From: Membranipora membranacea
Taxonomy: Eukaryota; Bryozoa; Gymnolaemata; Cheilostomatida; Membraniporidae
Direction: 5' to 3'
Length of the DNA: 60,000 bases
NCBI GenBank assembly: GCA_914767715.1
Contig: OU612074.1
Coordinates: forward strand, 23,114,062 to 23,174,061
Made by a program: the position numbers and the translations under genes. Positions 9,061 through 20,564 of the stretch are shown here, in pieces. Position 1 is the stretch's first letter. Each line of letters starts with the position of its first letter. Below the pieces are notes generated by a model that did not search any database, was not told the DNA's origin, and saw nothing but the letters and a program-made list of their open reading frames with translations.

Positions 9061-11084
9061 AAGGATAGACTTTGTATACAAATAGACAGCCATTAATTTT
9101 TCTCATTTGCTTAGAAATATCGGTAACTCTATGATCAGGGTGATAACTTATTATATTTACCCTTGGTTAGCATTACCAGGGGAACTTTGAGGTTCAAGGT
9201 CGACGAGGTTCGAAGGTCAAGATTCAAACATTTATCTTATTTGGAGATAAGGAATTGCGTGGGCTTGCTGTAAAAGATGCATCATATGAGAAGTATGAAA
9301 ACCAGTACCCAAAAAAGGTGTCTAGCTATGAGCCAGAGTTTATTTGTGTTTTGTTAGGCCTTGTAGCAATATTCTCATTGCCGACTCAAACAGCCTGAGT
9401 GTAAGGGAGAGGGTAAGGTCTCAATGCGCCTAATATGAAGTTTATTTTATTCATGATTTCATTCAATTCCTATTTGTACTCTTAACAAATTTTGGGCAAC
9501 AGTAATGTATTGGTTTTAGAAAATCTGAAACAGTGCAGGTCAAAAACGACCCAAATTGCAAAAAGCAGGAACAAATTGAAATTGGAGCCAAAATTTATTA
9601 TCGAGTATATTTTTATTTTGTATTATTAGAATTTATTTGATGAAAGAAAGTTTTATTGCATTGGTCTAGATTTCTCACATTAACTAAGTAAGGTAGGTGC
9701 TGACAGTGTGTTTAAAAGTCTGACAGCTGATTCATTGTGAGGGTCGCTTGTGTTGTGTAAAACTCTACTAACATCCTAAGTGATGTTGCCGTTGTATGCA
9801 AGTCCTCCAAGGATATTATTTCATTGAAGACGTAGCCAGAAACACAATTTTTTTGCATTGACCAATTGTCATTGAAGTTTTTTGGGCTATACAAAAAACG
9901 TCATTGAAATTGAAACTTAATCAATCAAAAATGTCCATATTATATTGCAAGGTTCTATGACACATGGACCACATGACAGATGGACCACAAGACTAATGTA
10001 TGTATGTACGTAGGAAATGTATTATTACCAGCCCCGTTGATCCAAGAGCGTTCATTGCATGTGAGGCAACCAGACAAGGAGGAACATTGCATTCATAATC
10101 TCAGCATTTAGGTGAAAACACGCAAGGAAAACTCATCTTGATAAACAAGAAAGTAGACAGCTAGAAAGAACTCATAGTGTGAAATGGACGGCTCACTGAG
10201 TTCATTTACTGCAAAGTAAGTAAACCATTACCAGAGAACATTATAACGGATTGATTGATTCAAATACTCCTCACACAATCGGTCTGGCAACAGTTGAGAA
10301 TCAAATTGAAATTGTCGATAATGTCCCGAATCTTGTCGTGTAAATGAATGAATTTTTTGCTCTCACATTATGCAATCAATGTTACTCAGATATCGTATTT
10401 TGATTATGATTCCTATATTTTGTGGTGAGGGTGAGGTGGTAAAACAGATTCTATTTAGGACCTTTGTGATTATTCAATGCTAGATCAGGAAAATATCACT
10501 TCATGGTATTGTCCAGTCAAACCTTTGCCAACAAGCTTTGAGGCGGAATAATCAATCTGACCATGGGAAGTTATGGATAATCTGAAATTGAAACTATTCA
10601 GTTTTCTGAAATAAACATTCATATCATATTGAAGCGATTCTTTGTTGAACAACAAGATTTTTTGACTCAACGGTTTTCAGTAAATTTTGAGCTTGAGAAT
10701 TGTGATAGATTCAGTAGCTCATGTAGAATGAGGGCAAAAGTAAATTAAAACTGTGTTTATACTAAGCCTTATAGAAGATTATTACATCTTCTGTATCTAT
10801 GTATTGAAATTTGTGCATAATATATATACCGCACCATCTTAATGGAAAATCCATTGTTACTTTCATATATCTAAAATCCGACTTTGTAAACTGACAGTCA
10901 GTGAACTTCATGATGACGCAGGCAAAGTTCACAGGCCGACTGATTATTGTGTGATATCGTAACACTGTCTGGTTATAGAAGATCACTATACTTACCACAC
11001 TGGATTGACATGGTATTCAATGAGTTTGTATTTAGATGACCAGGCAAGATCTCCTGTAATGAATAGCTATTGCTATGCCAGGTA

Positions 11085-11150
11085 GCATCGAAGTCTATAA
11101 CGTGGGAGCCCCAGGTTCAAATCCCCACCGGGGCAAATCTTTTTCTTTTC
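11085..11150 (+). repeat. tRNA-like (pol III B-box) fragment
   Basis: It contains GGAGCCCCAGGTTCAAATCC followed by CCACCGGGGCA, which looks like a T-arm and acceptor side of a tRNA. It is absent from the matching place in the B-C spacer, where a different ~165-bp sequence sits. It does not look like a complete tRNA gene. Confidence 0.4.
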
Positions 11151-11269
11151 GTCATGATGAAAATTGAAAGCATTCCATTCGAATTGTCTGGTCACAATGT
11201 TAGTAAACACAGAAAACTCTTAGCTATGAGTATGATGACCCGACAAAATACTTTTGTTCAACTCTTCTG

Positions 11270-11485
11270 TGTTGTACCATACCCTACGTTATATTTTGTG
11301 CAATATTTTATTATTGGCAGCAACTGCATAAATAGAATACATCAGTTAAACTATGCTAGCAGAATTATCAGAAACTGTGCTACTAATAAAAATGTACAAC
11401 ATCGCTCACTAGTTGAGCGAGGAATTACTTGCTATCAATTGTCCTACATGCCTAAGTGGAGAGAACTGATATGTGAATGAGGCCA
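11270..11485 (+). mobile_element. LINE RT C-terminal relic
   Basis: An open frame includes INRIHQLNYASRIIRNC and HRSLVERGITCYQLSY, resembling the conserved LQxRAxRII...LxxLxWLP end of Jockey/CR1 RT proteins. The counterpart is 41310-41525. Only this scrap remains. Confidence 0.5.
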
Positions 11486-12164
11486 TATTTTCCACAGAAC
11501 CACTGACTACTGAAAATATGCTGACTGATTTATTTATTTATTTTCTCAAAGTTTATAATTATGTTGATTATGCTAAAAAAACTCGAACTTGGTGTCACAG
11601 CAAATAGTATGAGTACTGATTATTGCCATAGTCTAAACTACTCTCCTTGTGATTATTGAGAGTGAATGGCTCTCAGCTATTTCTATTTGTTAGCCAAAGA
11701 TGCTCTGAGCATGAAGTTAGCTCTGAATGTTATGGTATGTGGGCTGAGGGAGGGAAAGGTAAATCAACTATTGTAAGCCTGGTATATATTCATTACCTTT
11801 CTACAAAGGAGCTCTTGATGTTATACTAAATCATTCTCAGCCATCTCAGTTATATGATGTACAGGAACAAATTTTGGCATTTTTCTTTCTCACGCTCAGA
11901 TGGTTGTTGCCTAGTAGGTGTCGGCACTAGTACAGATAGTATGAAAATGTTAGACTAAGACTAGTGGCAACACCGTTTACAGTAATAAACCTTTCAATCT
12001 AATGGAGAGAGTTGAGTTTGATAGACATAATAAAGGCTTCTCAGATACACAACAATTATATTGGTTGTATTTTCGCTTTTTAAACCAGGCTTGCATGTCA
12101 TTCACTATTGTTCCATGCCTCGAATGAGTGGTCCAAATTTGATTTTGAAAATAAAAAACATCTG

Positions 12165-12245
12165 CCACGGCCGGGACTCGAACCCGGATCACCCGCGTCA
12201 ATTGCCTTTGAAGGCATTGTGTGAAAGCCGCCACGTCGCCTATTT
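12165..12245 (-). repeat. tRNA-like SINE head
   Basis: The minus strand reads CCGGGTTCGAGTCCCGGCCG, a strong B-box with T-arm stem, upstream of GGCGACGTGGCGGC. The A-box half is poor, and the same unit recurs at 46728-46805, so it is a SINE or pseudo-tRNA and not a working tRNA gene. Confidence 0.5.
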
Positions 12246-13104
12246 GGCATAATTGTTTGATTCATCAAGCTATTTGTATTTGCGTCAAAAAATGTCAATC
12301 GGCAGAAGCGGAAGTCAGTTAATGCCCCTTGATATCTCATTTCTCATGTGTACACTGCAAGCGTTATCGTGTGAATAACCGGTTATATATTTTAAATGAG
12401 GTACTTCCTACGGGTCAAATTCTCTTCGATTGATTCTTACTGATTTACTATAGAATTTTTCATTTCCAAAAAATGACTTCATCAGGGCAGAAGTGCCAAA
12501 GGTAGAAATTTGTTTGTTTGTTTGTTTTCAGTTCCATCCAGTGGACAAGACAAATATCAAGAATCACATTTCAGTAGTTAGGATCTGTCGTGTATGAGGA
12601 AATACTCTGCAGAAGTCTGAATCTCTTGGAAAAATCCCAATCGGGTGGGGGGGATTGTGAGCTGATATTTAGACTGAGTCCCCAGTACTTTCAACTTTTC
12701 CTGTTCAGTCCTATTATGTCATATTATCCTTGTAATTGAGCACAGGCCTCTCACATGTTTCCTGGTAGATATCTTCAATATTGTGTGAATCACTTAGGCC
12801 TACTTGGCAATACGTAATGATAACGTTTAACTTTGTTTATTAATTTGATTTGGCGGCTTAAAGTCTATGGGAATTGGGGCCTGACAGTTTTTTTGGGGAA
12901 ACTTGTAATGTTTTATATTGGGAACTCACATTCTTTGTACTGTTTCCTGCTGTGTGGCAAGCCTGCAATTCAGAATGAGCCAGAGCAGCATACATGGATT
13001 GACCAGGAAAAGTTAAAGGTCTTTTCTCAATCCCCTTGCTGGGAACGTTTCCCTGGTTTTTCATATCCATTGAATAGTCTACAACATAGAGAAAACATAA
13101 GCCG

Positions 13105-13300
13105 ATGTAAAAATAGTCTGCCCTTTGTTCTATCGCTCACATTTATTTTCTGTTTACATTACTCTGAGACTGACATTGGCTAAGCCGGTGCTATGTAAAC
13201 ACATGCCAGTCTCAGACTCTGGCTCAGACTTGGGGTTAAAGACTGCTCAGTCTTGAGTTTGTGGCCAGCTGACGGAGATGGCCTAATGTAAATGCAGCTT
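13105..13300. mobile_element. right part of an inverted-repeat element
   Basis: It ends in ATGGCCTAATGTAAATGCAG and matches the right half of the complete element at 49175-49577. The left inverted repeat is missing here. Confidence 0.5.
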
Positions 13301-13741
13301 CACCGATATCAATTAAATCAAATTATTAATGCAGTTTAAGGTTCTTTAAAGAATAGCTATTTGACTTTTATAAGTTAGTTAAGTGCAGATTATACAATGA
13401 TCATGTTTTTCTTTTTTCCTTCTTTACAGCCCATTATTATTATCTAATAATCACATTATCAAGTTTTCATGCCCTGCAGCACTGATTACAATGACCTCGC
13501 TTTCCTCTGCTCGTATCACTCGAGTCACAGCTTAGGCTTACACATAGAAAGGCTGATGTTTTCATTAAAGGAAATAAGAATTCAGGAAAAACAGCCCCCC
13601 TTTTCAAACCAACTAATAATGTTTTAATGTTGAACCCATAGGTTCCTGAGTCAGGGTTATACATCAATGTGTGCATTTTTAAGCCATCACGCGTATTGAG
13701 CATGGGCGCTTTTCCTCTGTTTAATCAGCTAGGCTAAGGCT

Positions 13742-13935
13742 TAAAAGTACCAGGTGGCCCAGTTAGTTAGATCCTTGAGCATGCAAATGGTGAAGCTTGT
13801 TGGTCCAAATTCCACTGTAGCCCATCAACTACTCGGGTTTGGTTGCCCCCAGGTGTGTTCCAACCTGCCGGCAAAACTTAAAGCAACCTGCGCAGACAAT
13901 GCACACAAATTCCGCTGCCCATGCTTCAGGATGTG
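13742..13935 (+). mobile_element. tRNA-derived SINE, decayed
   Basis: It begins GTGGCCCAGTTAGTTAGA (A-box-like) and continues with TACTCGGGTTTGGTTGCCCC and AGGTGTGTTCCAACCTGCCG, shared with the SINE at 25791. The B-box is degraded (TTGGTCCAAATTCC). It lies inside a ~1.3 kb stretch (about 13320-14650) with no match in the B-C spacer. Confidence 0.65.
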
Positions 13936-16423
13936 ACGTGTGATAATGTATCTGATATCTCAATCAACTTTCAGGCTGGGTCGGTTGGGATGGTTTGACA
14001 CTGTAATGGGAAATGAATATATGACAATTTTCTCAGGATATGTTGTACCTAGTACGTGTTGCATAATCAGTCAAAATTTATGTAAACTAGCTACCCAAGA
14101 GAAGAAAAAAAATTGCAGAATGAATATTTTGACATTTCACATATGCTTGAAATTGTGAAGGATAAATCTTAAGACAGCCAACATTCACTTTCCCCCTTCA
14201 GTTTATATAGTCTCCTACATCAGCTAGCAAACAAGTTGAGGTTACCCTGACTAGCCAAATTAAACTACAGTCAATATTAACTTCAGGGGTAAGATTGTCT
14301 GCGCTCTTGCCTCTAAGAATTAATAATCAAGATCAGGAGAATTGAGCTTTTCTTCTGAGCTGACGAATATGTACAAGTATTACTTCCTGTATATGATCCT
14401 TTCCCCTGAGTCGTCTTAGTCTTGACTCCTGGTACTGTGAATAGACGATAGAAATCTCATTCTACCATTCAAGACCTAACAATTTGAATTTGTAGATTTT
14501 GCAATCGAAAGGAATAATCGCTGTGGGAGAAAGTAGACACACACGATTATTTATAATTAAGAGCATCAGGCAAAGACAATAACAAGATCTGGACAATCAT
14601 TAATATATGATTTCTTTTTTCAGAACACATAACAAAACAATAGTGCCATCACAGAATCAGATATAAAAGAAAACACTATTTATTTGACACCCTAATAGAT
14701 TTAAGAGATATGTCTCCTTCTCTTCATAGGGTAAGGAGTTTATTGACGTAATCAATATTGCGCAAACTCAATCAAACCATATCCTAGTTCCTGAACAATG
14801 GCAATACCAACTTAAAATTACGGAACATGCTGTTTAATAAAAGTCAAACAAAAATCCAACAAACAACAACTCCTAGCAATCAAAGATCTGTTTTAAAAAT
14901 CTAGCACCTGTAACCCACCACTTTATAGGTATCAAAGTGAGATCCAACCACAACAAAAGAGATCTCTATTAAGTAGAGTATTTTACAATAAAAATACTTT
15001 TCAGCTGCTAGCTAATTATTATATTTCTCGGAGGGCTGGAATTTGAAGGAATGATACCTGCCAGTTAACACATCAATAAATTTGTAGAATAGAATTAGTT
15101 AGTTCCGCGTGTTGACACTCTCCAATACTCTATATTACAATCTAAAAAGTATGACTGGAGGCTTTATCACATCGTTATGTAAACATTGTAGAGAGAAAAG
15201 TTGCTTAAAAACAATAAACAATCCATCGAAAAACAATGGCGATTTATTTGTATTGATTTTAGGACTGTAAATTCAATAACGCACTGATCAGATGTACTTA
15301 TTGTCAATCGATTATTTGTAGTAAGACAATCCTTACTTTACTGCAGGCTACAAATCAGAGTGTAAGGCCTCCTCATTCCTTCTCTGTGTGCACGGGACAG
15401 CGCGATGCTGCTTTCTAACTGCAGAAAAAGCAATACTGAACAATGTCAAGCAGCTTCAAAGTTAACTATAGCATACAGACAAGATTTAATTTAGAAATTA
15501 AAATGATAAATATCAGCAGATAAAAGGGGAATTTGAAGCGGAGAGTTTTCACAGCCCTTATTGTCAGCATGTTTAATCGACTCACCCAACCATTAGAATA
15601 AGTTGATCACTAACTGATTTATCAACATCTAAATATTTTGTTTATGATTATAATGATGCTCATTAGTGCACAACACATTGAAGTGGATTGTTCCCTAAAC
15701 GTGTTCACCTGGATGAAAATTCTGCAGTGGATTTGTTAACGAGGAAATGTCCTAGGAATTGCCTCCTCTCACTCTGCATGTGGACATAACTCTTGGCTTT
15801 TCCATGTAGTTTTAAGTACACCCATCTCTTTTCACAGTAAGGCTAATATTGGTATTGGAAACAACAAAAAAAACTTTCTCATTTTTTATGGTACACAAGG
15901 CGTCTCTATATTTTTTGTGAACTCAAAGTTTTAGACATGCACTGGTTCGAGACTTAGAGGAGTAAGTATTCGTTGGAGGAAAAGCCTTTTTGCACCAGCT
16001 TGATAAACTGGAATTCAGTTCTACCTTCAATTCATTGCTGAAATCCTCATTATTTTATACAAGCTCCCACCTTAGCTAGTTAAAAATTGGTGCTAGCTAA
16101 CATTTAGTCAGCCTCAGATTAGCTTAACTAAAGCCTATTTTCTATCACCTTACTGGGCACAACCACTGATTGATGTATTCCCCATCTTGTGTAGCACAAG
16201 CAAATGCAGTTTTCACACAACCTGGTTGTCTGTTGCCTCTGAACTTGATTGAGTTTGTAGCCTGCTGTCCACATTACTGCTAGACCACTTCAGCGCTCGT
16301 CCCAAGTCCTGCTTTTTTGATCTGCTGGTCCATCTAAATGTGAGGCTGCTACAGGCTGTAAATAATCTCTAAATAAAAGGCTGACAATCAACTTGTTTAC
16401 AAAAACCTAGCAGTGTTATTAAA

Positions 16424-16513
16424 CCCATATCAAATTACGATGAGTTCTCCAACGTGTTTGGTTGTCCTGTCGGTTCTGTGATGAACCCTGAGAAGACATG
16501 AACTGTCTGGTAG
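16424..16513 (+). pseudogene. orphan relic of an M13 terminal exon (A-B spacer)
   Basis: It reads PISNYDEFSNVFGCPVGSVM and then NPEKT, TGA, TVW, TAG. That is the M13 C-terminus with the final Cys codon changed to TGA (16499-16501). Homology to the copy A/B terminal exon continues about 200 bases past the stop into 3' sequence. No other exon of the same gene is visible nearby, so it is the tail of an older gene copy. Confidence 0.85.
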
Positions 16514-16549
16514 AACTCGACACAACGTAATCAGCGACAGTGGATTTAT

Positions 16550-16705
16550 CATATCATAATCGCGCTAGACCGCTCGACCGACAAGGAGTTACAATTTTCA
16601 GGTCATCAACAGCAGAAATATCACATCATAGCCCTGCTCGACCGCTCGACCGACAAGGGGTTACGATTTAAAGGTCATCAACAGCAGAAGTATTATATCC
16701 ATGCT
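16550..16705 (+). repeat. two tandem ~75-bp units after the relic exon
   Basis: Two consecutive blocks each hold GACCGCTCGACCGACAAGG, then a TTACRATTT stretch and GGTCATCAACAGCAGAA. Related single-copy sequence follows the stop codons of copies A and B (near 7745-7830 and 38360-38450), so this is duplicated downstream sequence of the gene. The counterpart is 51490-51640. Confidence 0.6.
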
Positions 16706-17492
16706 TTAATCATTGGATGCAAAGACAAAACATCTGTTAGTTACTACTTAATACTAAAACCATTCTTTATCTCTTAACTTGTATCTTACTCGCTTTTTTA
16801 TACTGTTACACCGAAATAATTTCTAAGAGGTCTCTTTTTTCTTCTTTATACTCAGTAGACCATTCACAAGGTTCAGTATAATTCATTTCATCATCAGAAA
16901 TTATGGATTATAACAGCCAAAAACTCACATTTCAATATTCATCGAAATGTCTTATTTCGGTATGAAGAAAATATATGCTCATTCCCTATTTTGAAATAAC
17001 AAATCAGGTGTTCGATTAAAAATATAAGCAATAGATCAAAATTGTGAGAGGCATGTGTCATTTTGTAGGCTGCAGGCACAGTTATACATTTCCGAGATCC
17101 TGTTTTATGTGTTATGATATCGTTTTAAACAAATTAAATAACAGACCTCGCAGTAAATAACAGATGACTCTTTACGCCATCCTGCCATCCATCACAAAAC
17201 GGCTTTCAAAAACTAACCACGCTCTCCTTTTCTCAGAACTGTGCACTTGAATCTCACAAGCTCATTTAGCTCCACTGCTGCCACCATATCAACACGGTGC
17301 TAGTCATGAAATATATCAGCAACGGATTGATGTCAGTGTCCAGGCTTTCTCTTTAACAACCCTCACATCATCAGTCAGTCAACAGCCTGAAGACACCCCT
17401 GTGTGTCAATGATGATCTCATCTCATCTCATCGGATCCGCAACATGTTTGTCTGTATGTAATCATTAATATCTCTTGTTAAGGTCGATGCTT

Positions 17493-18803
17493 TGTCGCAT
17501 ATTCGACCCACTTGGGGCCGAATACCCGAGCAGAACAGACACCACTATTTCATTCATTTTGCTCATGTTTATTTTGTATGGAGTTAACTTCTTCCTGTTG
17601 AGAAAGAAGGCAACTCCATACAAAAAGTGTTTTGTTTACCTAATCAAATTTATCCACAACATTGTTCTTTAGCATTTTGTTACAAGTAGGTATTAATTCA
17701 ATTTACTAATGACTCATAGTTGAGATACCTTTTAGACATTAAAATCAATTTTTATTCTTGAATAATAAACTAAGTTAGATACCAGAAAAGCAATCTATAC
17801 TTTACCAGAAAAACATGCTCCAAGGGCTCTCCAAAAAGAACTGACTTGCCTTGATGTTCCCCCGGTTTTTATATGCACAGGGGTTCACCACGGCGGGCGC
17901 GCATGGCCAAAAAACCGGAGATTGCATCCGCCCATCCTCTTGACAAAAGCGGAGATTTGATCCAGATTTTGTTTCTGATAAGAAGTCTTTAATTATCTAT
18001 ATCATTTAAATGTCAGCGCCTAAAAGGCGGAGGTTGGACTTTAGTTATATACATTATTCTGAAGTGGTTGACGTCAACTGGTATCACCTGGCTCCATTCT
18101 CGTTATCTGAAATCTCCTGAGCTGTGAGAACGTTTAATCCCCTCCAAAAAGGCGGAGGTTGGACTTTAATTATATACATTATTCTGCAGTGGTTGACGTC
18201 AACCGGTATCACCTGGCTCCATTCTCGTTATCTGAAATCTCCTGAGCTGTGAGAACTTGAGATCTCACAGCTTCTGCCCTCCCTTTTTATTGACTCTCCT
18301 GAGTCATCCGAGAATGCTGTGAGGTTATCTCACAGCTTCTGCCGCTCCTTCTCCTGACCCTCCTCGGTCCTCCAAAGGAAGCTGTGAAGTTATCTCACAG
18401 CTTCTGCCGCTCCTTCTCCTGACCCTCCTGGGTCCTCCAAAGGAAGCTGTGAAGTTATCTCACAGCTTCTGCCGCTCCTCCTCTTGACCCTCCTGGGTCC
18501 TCCAAAGGAAGCTGTGAAGTTATCTCACAGCCTCTGCCGCTCCTTCTCCTGACCCTCCTGGGTCCTCCAAAGGAAGCTGTGAAGTTATCTCACAGCTTCT
18601 GCCGCTCCTCCTCCAAAAAGGAGGAGGTTGGACTTTAATTATATACATTATTCTGCAGTGGTTGACGTCAACCAGTATCACCTGGCTCCATTCTCGTTAT
18701 CTGAAATCTCCTGAGCTGTGAGAACTTGAGATCTCACAGCTTCTGCCCTCCCTTTTTATTGACTCTCCTGAGTCATCCGAGAATGCTGTGAGGTTATCTC
18801 ACA
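17493..18803. mobile_element. 1.31-kb insertion of unknown class with internal minisatellite
   Basis: GCTTTGT occurs at both borders (17489-17495 and 18804-18810). The B-C spacer has a clean empty site with a single GCTTTGT (52427-52433). The insert may be read as TG...CA with a short target duplication, as in a solo LTR, or as a 7-bp duplication with other ends; there are no clear terminal inverted repeats. Inside are three related ~120-190-bp blocks (18022, 18147 and 18615 onward) and a 65-bp tandem array. No convincing protein is encoded. Confidence 0.7.
18325..18604. repeat. 65-bp tandem array with hairpin-forming ends
   Basis: Four full 65-bp units start at 18325, 18390, 18455 and 18520, and a partial one starts at 18585. 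Each contains TCTCACAGC, CTTCTCCTGACCCTCC and AGGAAGCTGTGA. Where units meet, AGCTGTGAAGTTATCTCACAGCT forms a hairpin with its own neighbour, so the array is a chain of potential cruciforms. Confidence 0.9.
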
Positions 18804-19393
18804 GCTTTGTGAGTGGACTGTTCTGAAATTACAGCTCATAAACAACAACAACAACAACAAACCGGCAATTACTCCATACTTTAATTTGAACTCAGCAGAT
18901 AATATCCTCAATATGTGAAACAGGAGTATGCTCTCATGAATTGTCTCACTAAATATTGTTTTTCATTGTTTTTGCCTTCTGTGCATTTTGTCACGGTCGT
19001 GTTGTGGCATGTTCAGTGTGATTTCACTGCTGCACACAGACATTCCCTAAACTAATCAATAGATTATTCCTACATTACCTCTGCTTTTGGATATAGCAGC
19101 AGCTATACTTGTAATCACTCACCGGTGTAATGTTTGGTGTACGGAAGTCATACATGTCACAGCATTCAAAGCATTGAGGTTTAGAGCACCTGCTCTCCAC
19201 TTATAGGTGTTCTTGTCCGGAGGATTATTGATCAATTGTTTTGACTTCCTGCATCCAGCATCCATTCTTACTGCAGCAACGCCCTGAAGACAATTATATA
19301 GACAGGGATGGTCTATTTCATCAAATATTTTTTTGTTCTCCTTGTCCTCCAGTAGCCGTAGGGATTATAAAATGGATATCAAGCAGTAGACAA

Positions 19394-19530
19394 GGTATGG
19401 TGTGCTTACGTAAGGTACTAACATATGGTACTTACGTATGGTACTAACATATGGTACTTACATATGGTTTTACATCTTGTACTTACATATGGTACTTACG
19501 TATGGTATGGCACTTACTTATGGTATGGTG
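19394..19530. repeat. ~13-bp simple tandem repeat
   Basis: Imperfect repeats of TATGGTACTTACG / TATGGTACTAACA. The paralogous array at 53235-53350 has a different unit number and GTGTGATTACG variants, so it is length-variable. Confidence 0.75.
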
Positions 19531-20388
19531 TATTTACTTTTATTATATTAAAGAACAGATTCTTCCCCAAGTGTGCAGTTCTAATTTTTGGTGGAATAGT
19601 TCTGCGACTGTGAGTGCTAGGCCGACCGGGTATGTAACAGTGAAGAATATGATGGTCATCAGCTAAGCTCTTATTGGCATACCGGAGGCATACTATATCT
19701 AGATACACATTGAGTTCCTCTAATTTTCTCAGATAACTAGAGCAAAGGTGCGTTCTGACTTTAAATAACATCAGACTGCTAACGGAAAAAAATAAATGAC
19801 ACACACATCCGTTTTCTCACTAGTTTAGAGCCAATTCGGTTGCAGTTATTCTTTCCTAGTTTGTGTGCGGGATTCATAAAAAATCGCATACACAACTTGC
19901 TTTGTTGCACCTGCGCCAGCAATTCTGTTTTTGCTTGTCACTTTCCTGTGTTAATTCTCACAAACATTGAATTTATTTGGCATTTAGCCAAGTGTCTCCA
20001 TAAGGCAGAGTCATTCCTATAAACCTCATGATAATTTCTTCACAGGTGCAAATTGGTATTCAAGTGTAAAAGAAATGTGCACAATGGTTGAGGCTCTAAA
20101 CTATACAATATCATCGCAATATAATATGAAAATGAGTTATTACCGGCCTTTTGATTTATCCAGACGAGAAAAAAGGAGATGTATTTATCTTTATCTTACC
20201 TTTATCCATTTCAGCTTACCCTTGCGTGGTAAACGCAGCTTGATGGAGAAGAAAATATATCGGAAAACCTAAAAAAATGGTGTGTGCAATGGATGAAAAC
20301 TTCCAGAGCAAAGTGGGTGATCTACTAGAGTACATTTTACAGATGTCTCAATATTTTTATTATAAATTCTGTTGATTAAAAATCGGAT

Positions 20389-20564
20389 GTCATATCTTTC
20401 GCCAATCCCAAGGCATGGGCGGTGAAATATTAATGCCTTAATGGCGAGGCCTGGGGGCCAACCAATCCCCAGTAGAAGATGGACTGCAGTGGGATTTGAA
20501 CCCACAACTTTCAACACTTGCGTGTTGAAGTCCGGCACTCTAACCAACTGAGCCACCTCCTACT
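20389..20564 (-). mobile_element. tRNA-derived SINE with internal deletion
   Basis: On the minus strand it begins GTGGCTCAGTTGGTTAGAG (A-box) and has GGGTTCAAATCCC (B-box, 20491-20503) and TACTGGGGATTGGTTGGCCC. The middle part present in its copy C counterpart (about 80 bases after the GGTTGGCCCCCAGG segment) is missing here. Confidence 0.8.

Larger units (their letters stand above)
7687..16423. other. A-B spacer, no gene recognised
   Basis: Spacer after the copy A stop. It aligns with 38308-51365, apart from indels listed separately. Short open frames here are not conserved as proteins between the two units. It holds LINE scraps, tRNA-like repeats and inverted-repeat DNA. The 14650-16380 stretch shows nothing I can name. 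Confidence 0.6.

Noticed and set aside
12165-12245. Functional tRNA gene on the minus strand
   Set aside because: The T-arm is good, but the A-box half does not fold into a D-arm and acceptor pair, and the unit recurs as a repeat at 46728-46805.
16550-16705. CRISPR-like array (two CGACCGCTCGACCGACAAGG units)
   Set aside because: Only two units, in a eukaryotic spacer, derived from duplicated 3' sequence of the M13 gene.
18325-18604. Satellite/centromeric array
   Set aside because: Only about four and a half units, bounded by a discrete 1.3-kb insertion with an empty site elsewhere.
19241-19447. Candidate coding exon HPFLLQQRPEDNYI near the simple repeat
   Set aside because: The frame is shared with 53054-53290, but it runs into the GGTACTTACG repeat, matches no M13 exon and shows no clear splice partner.
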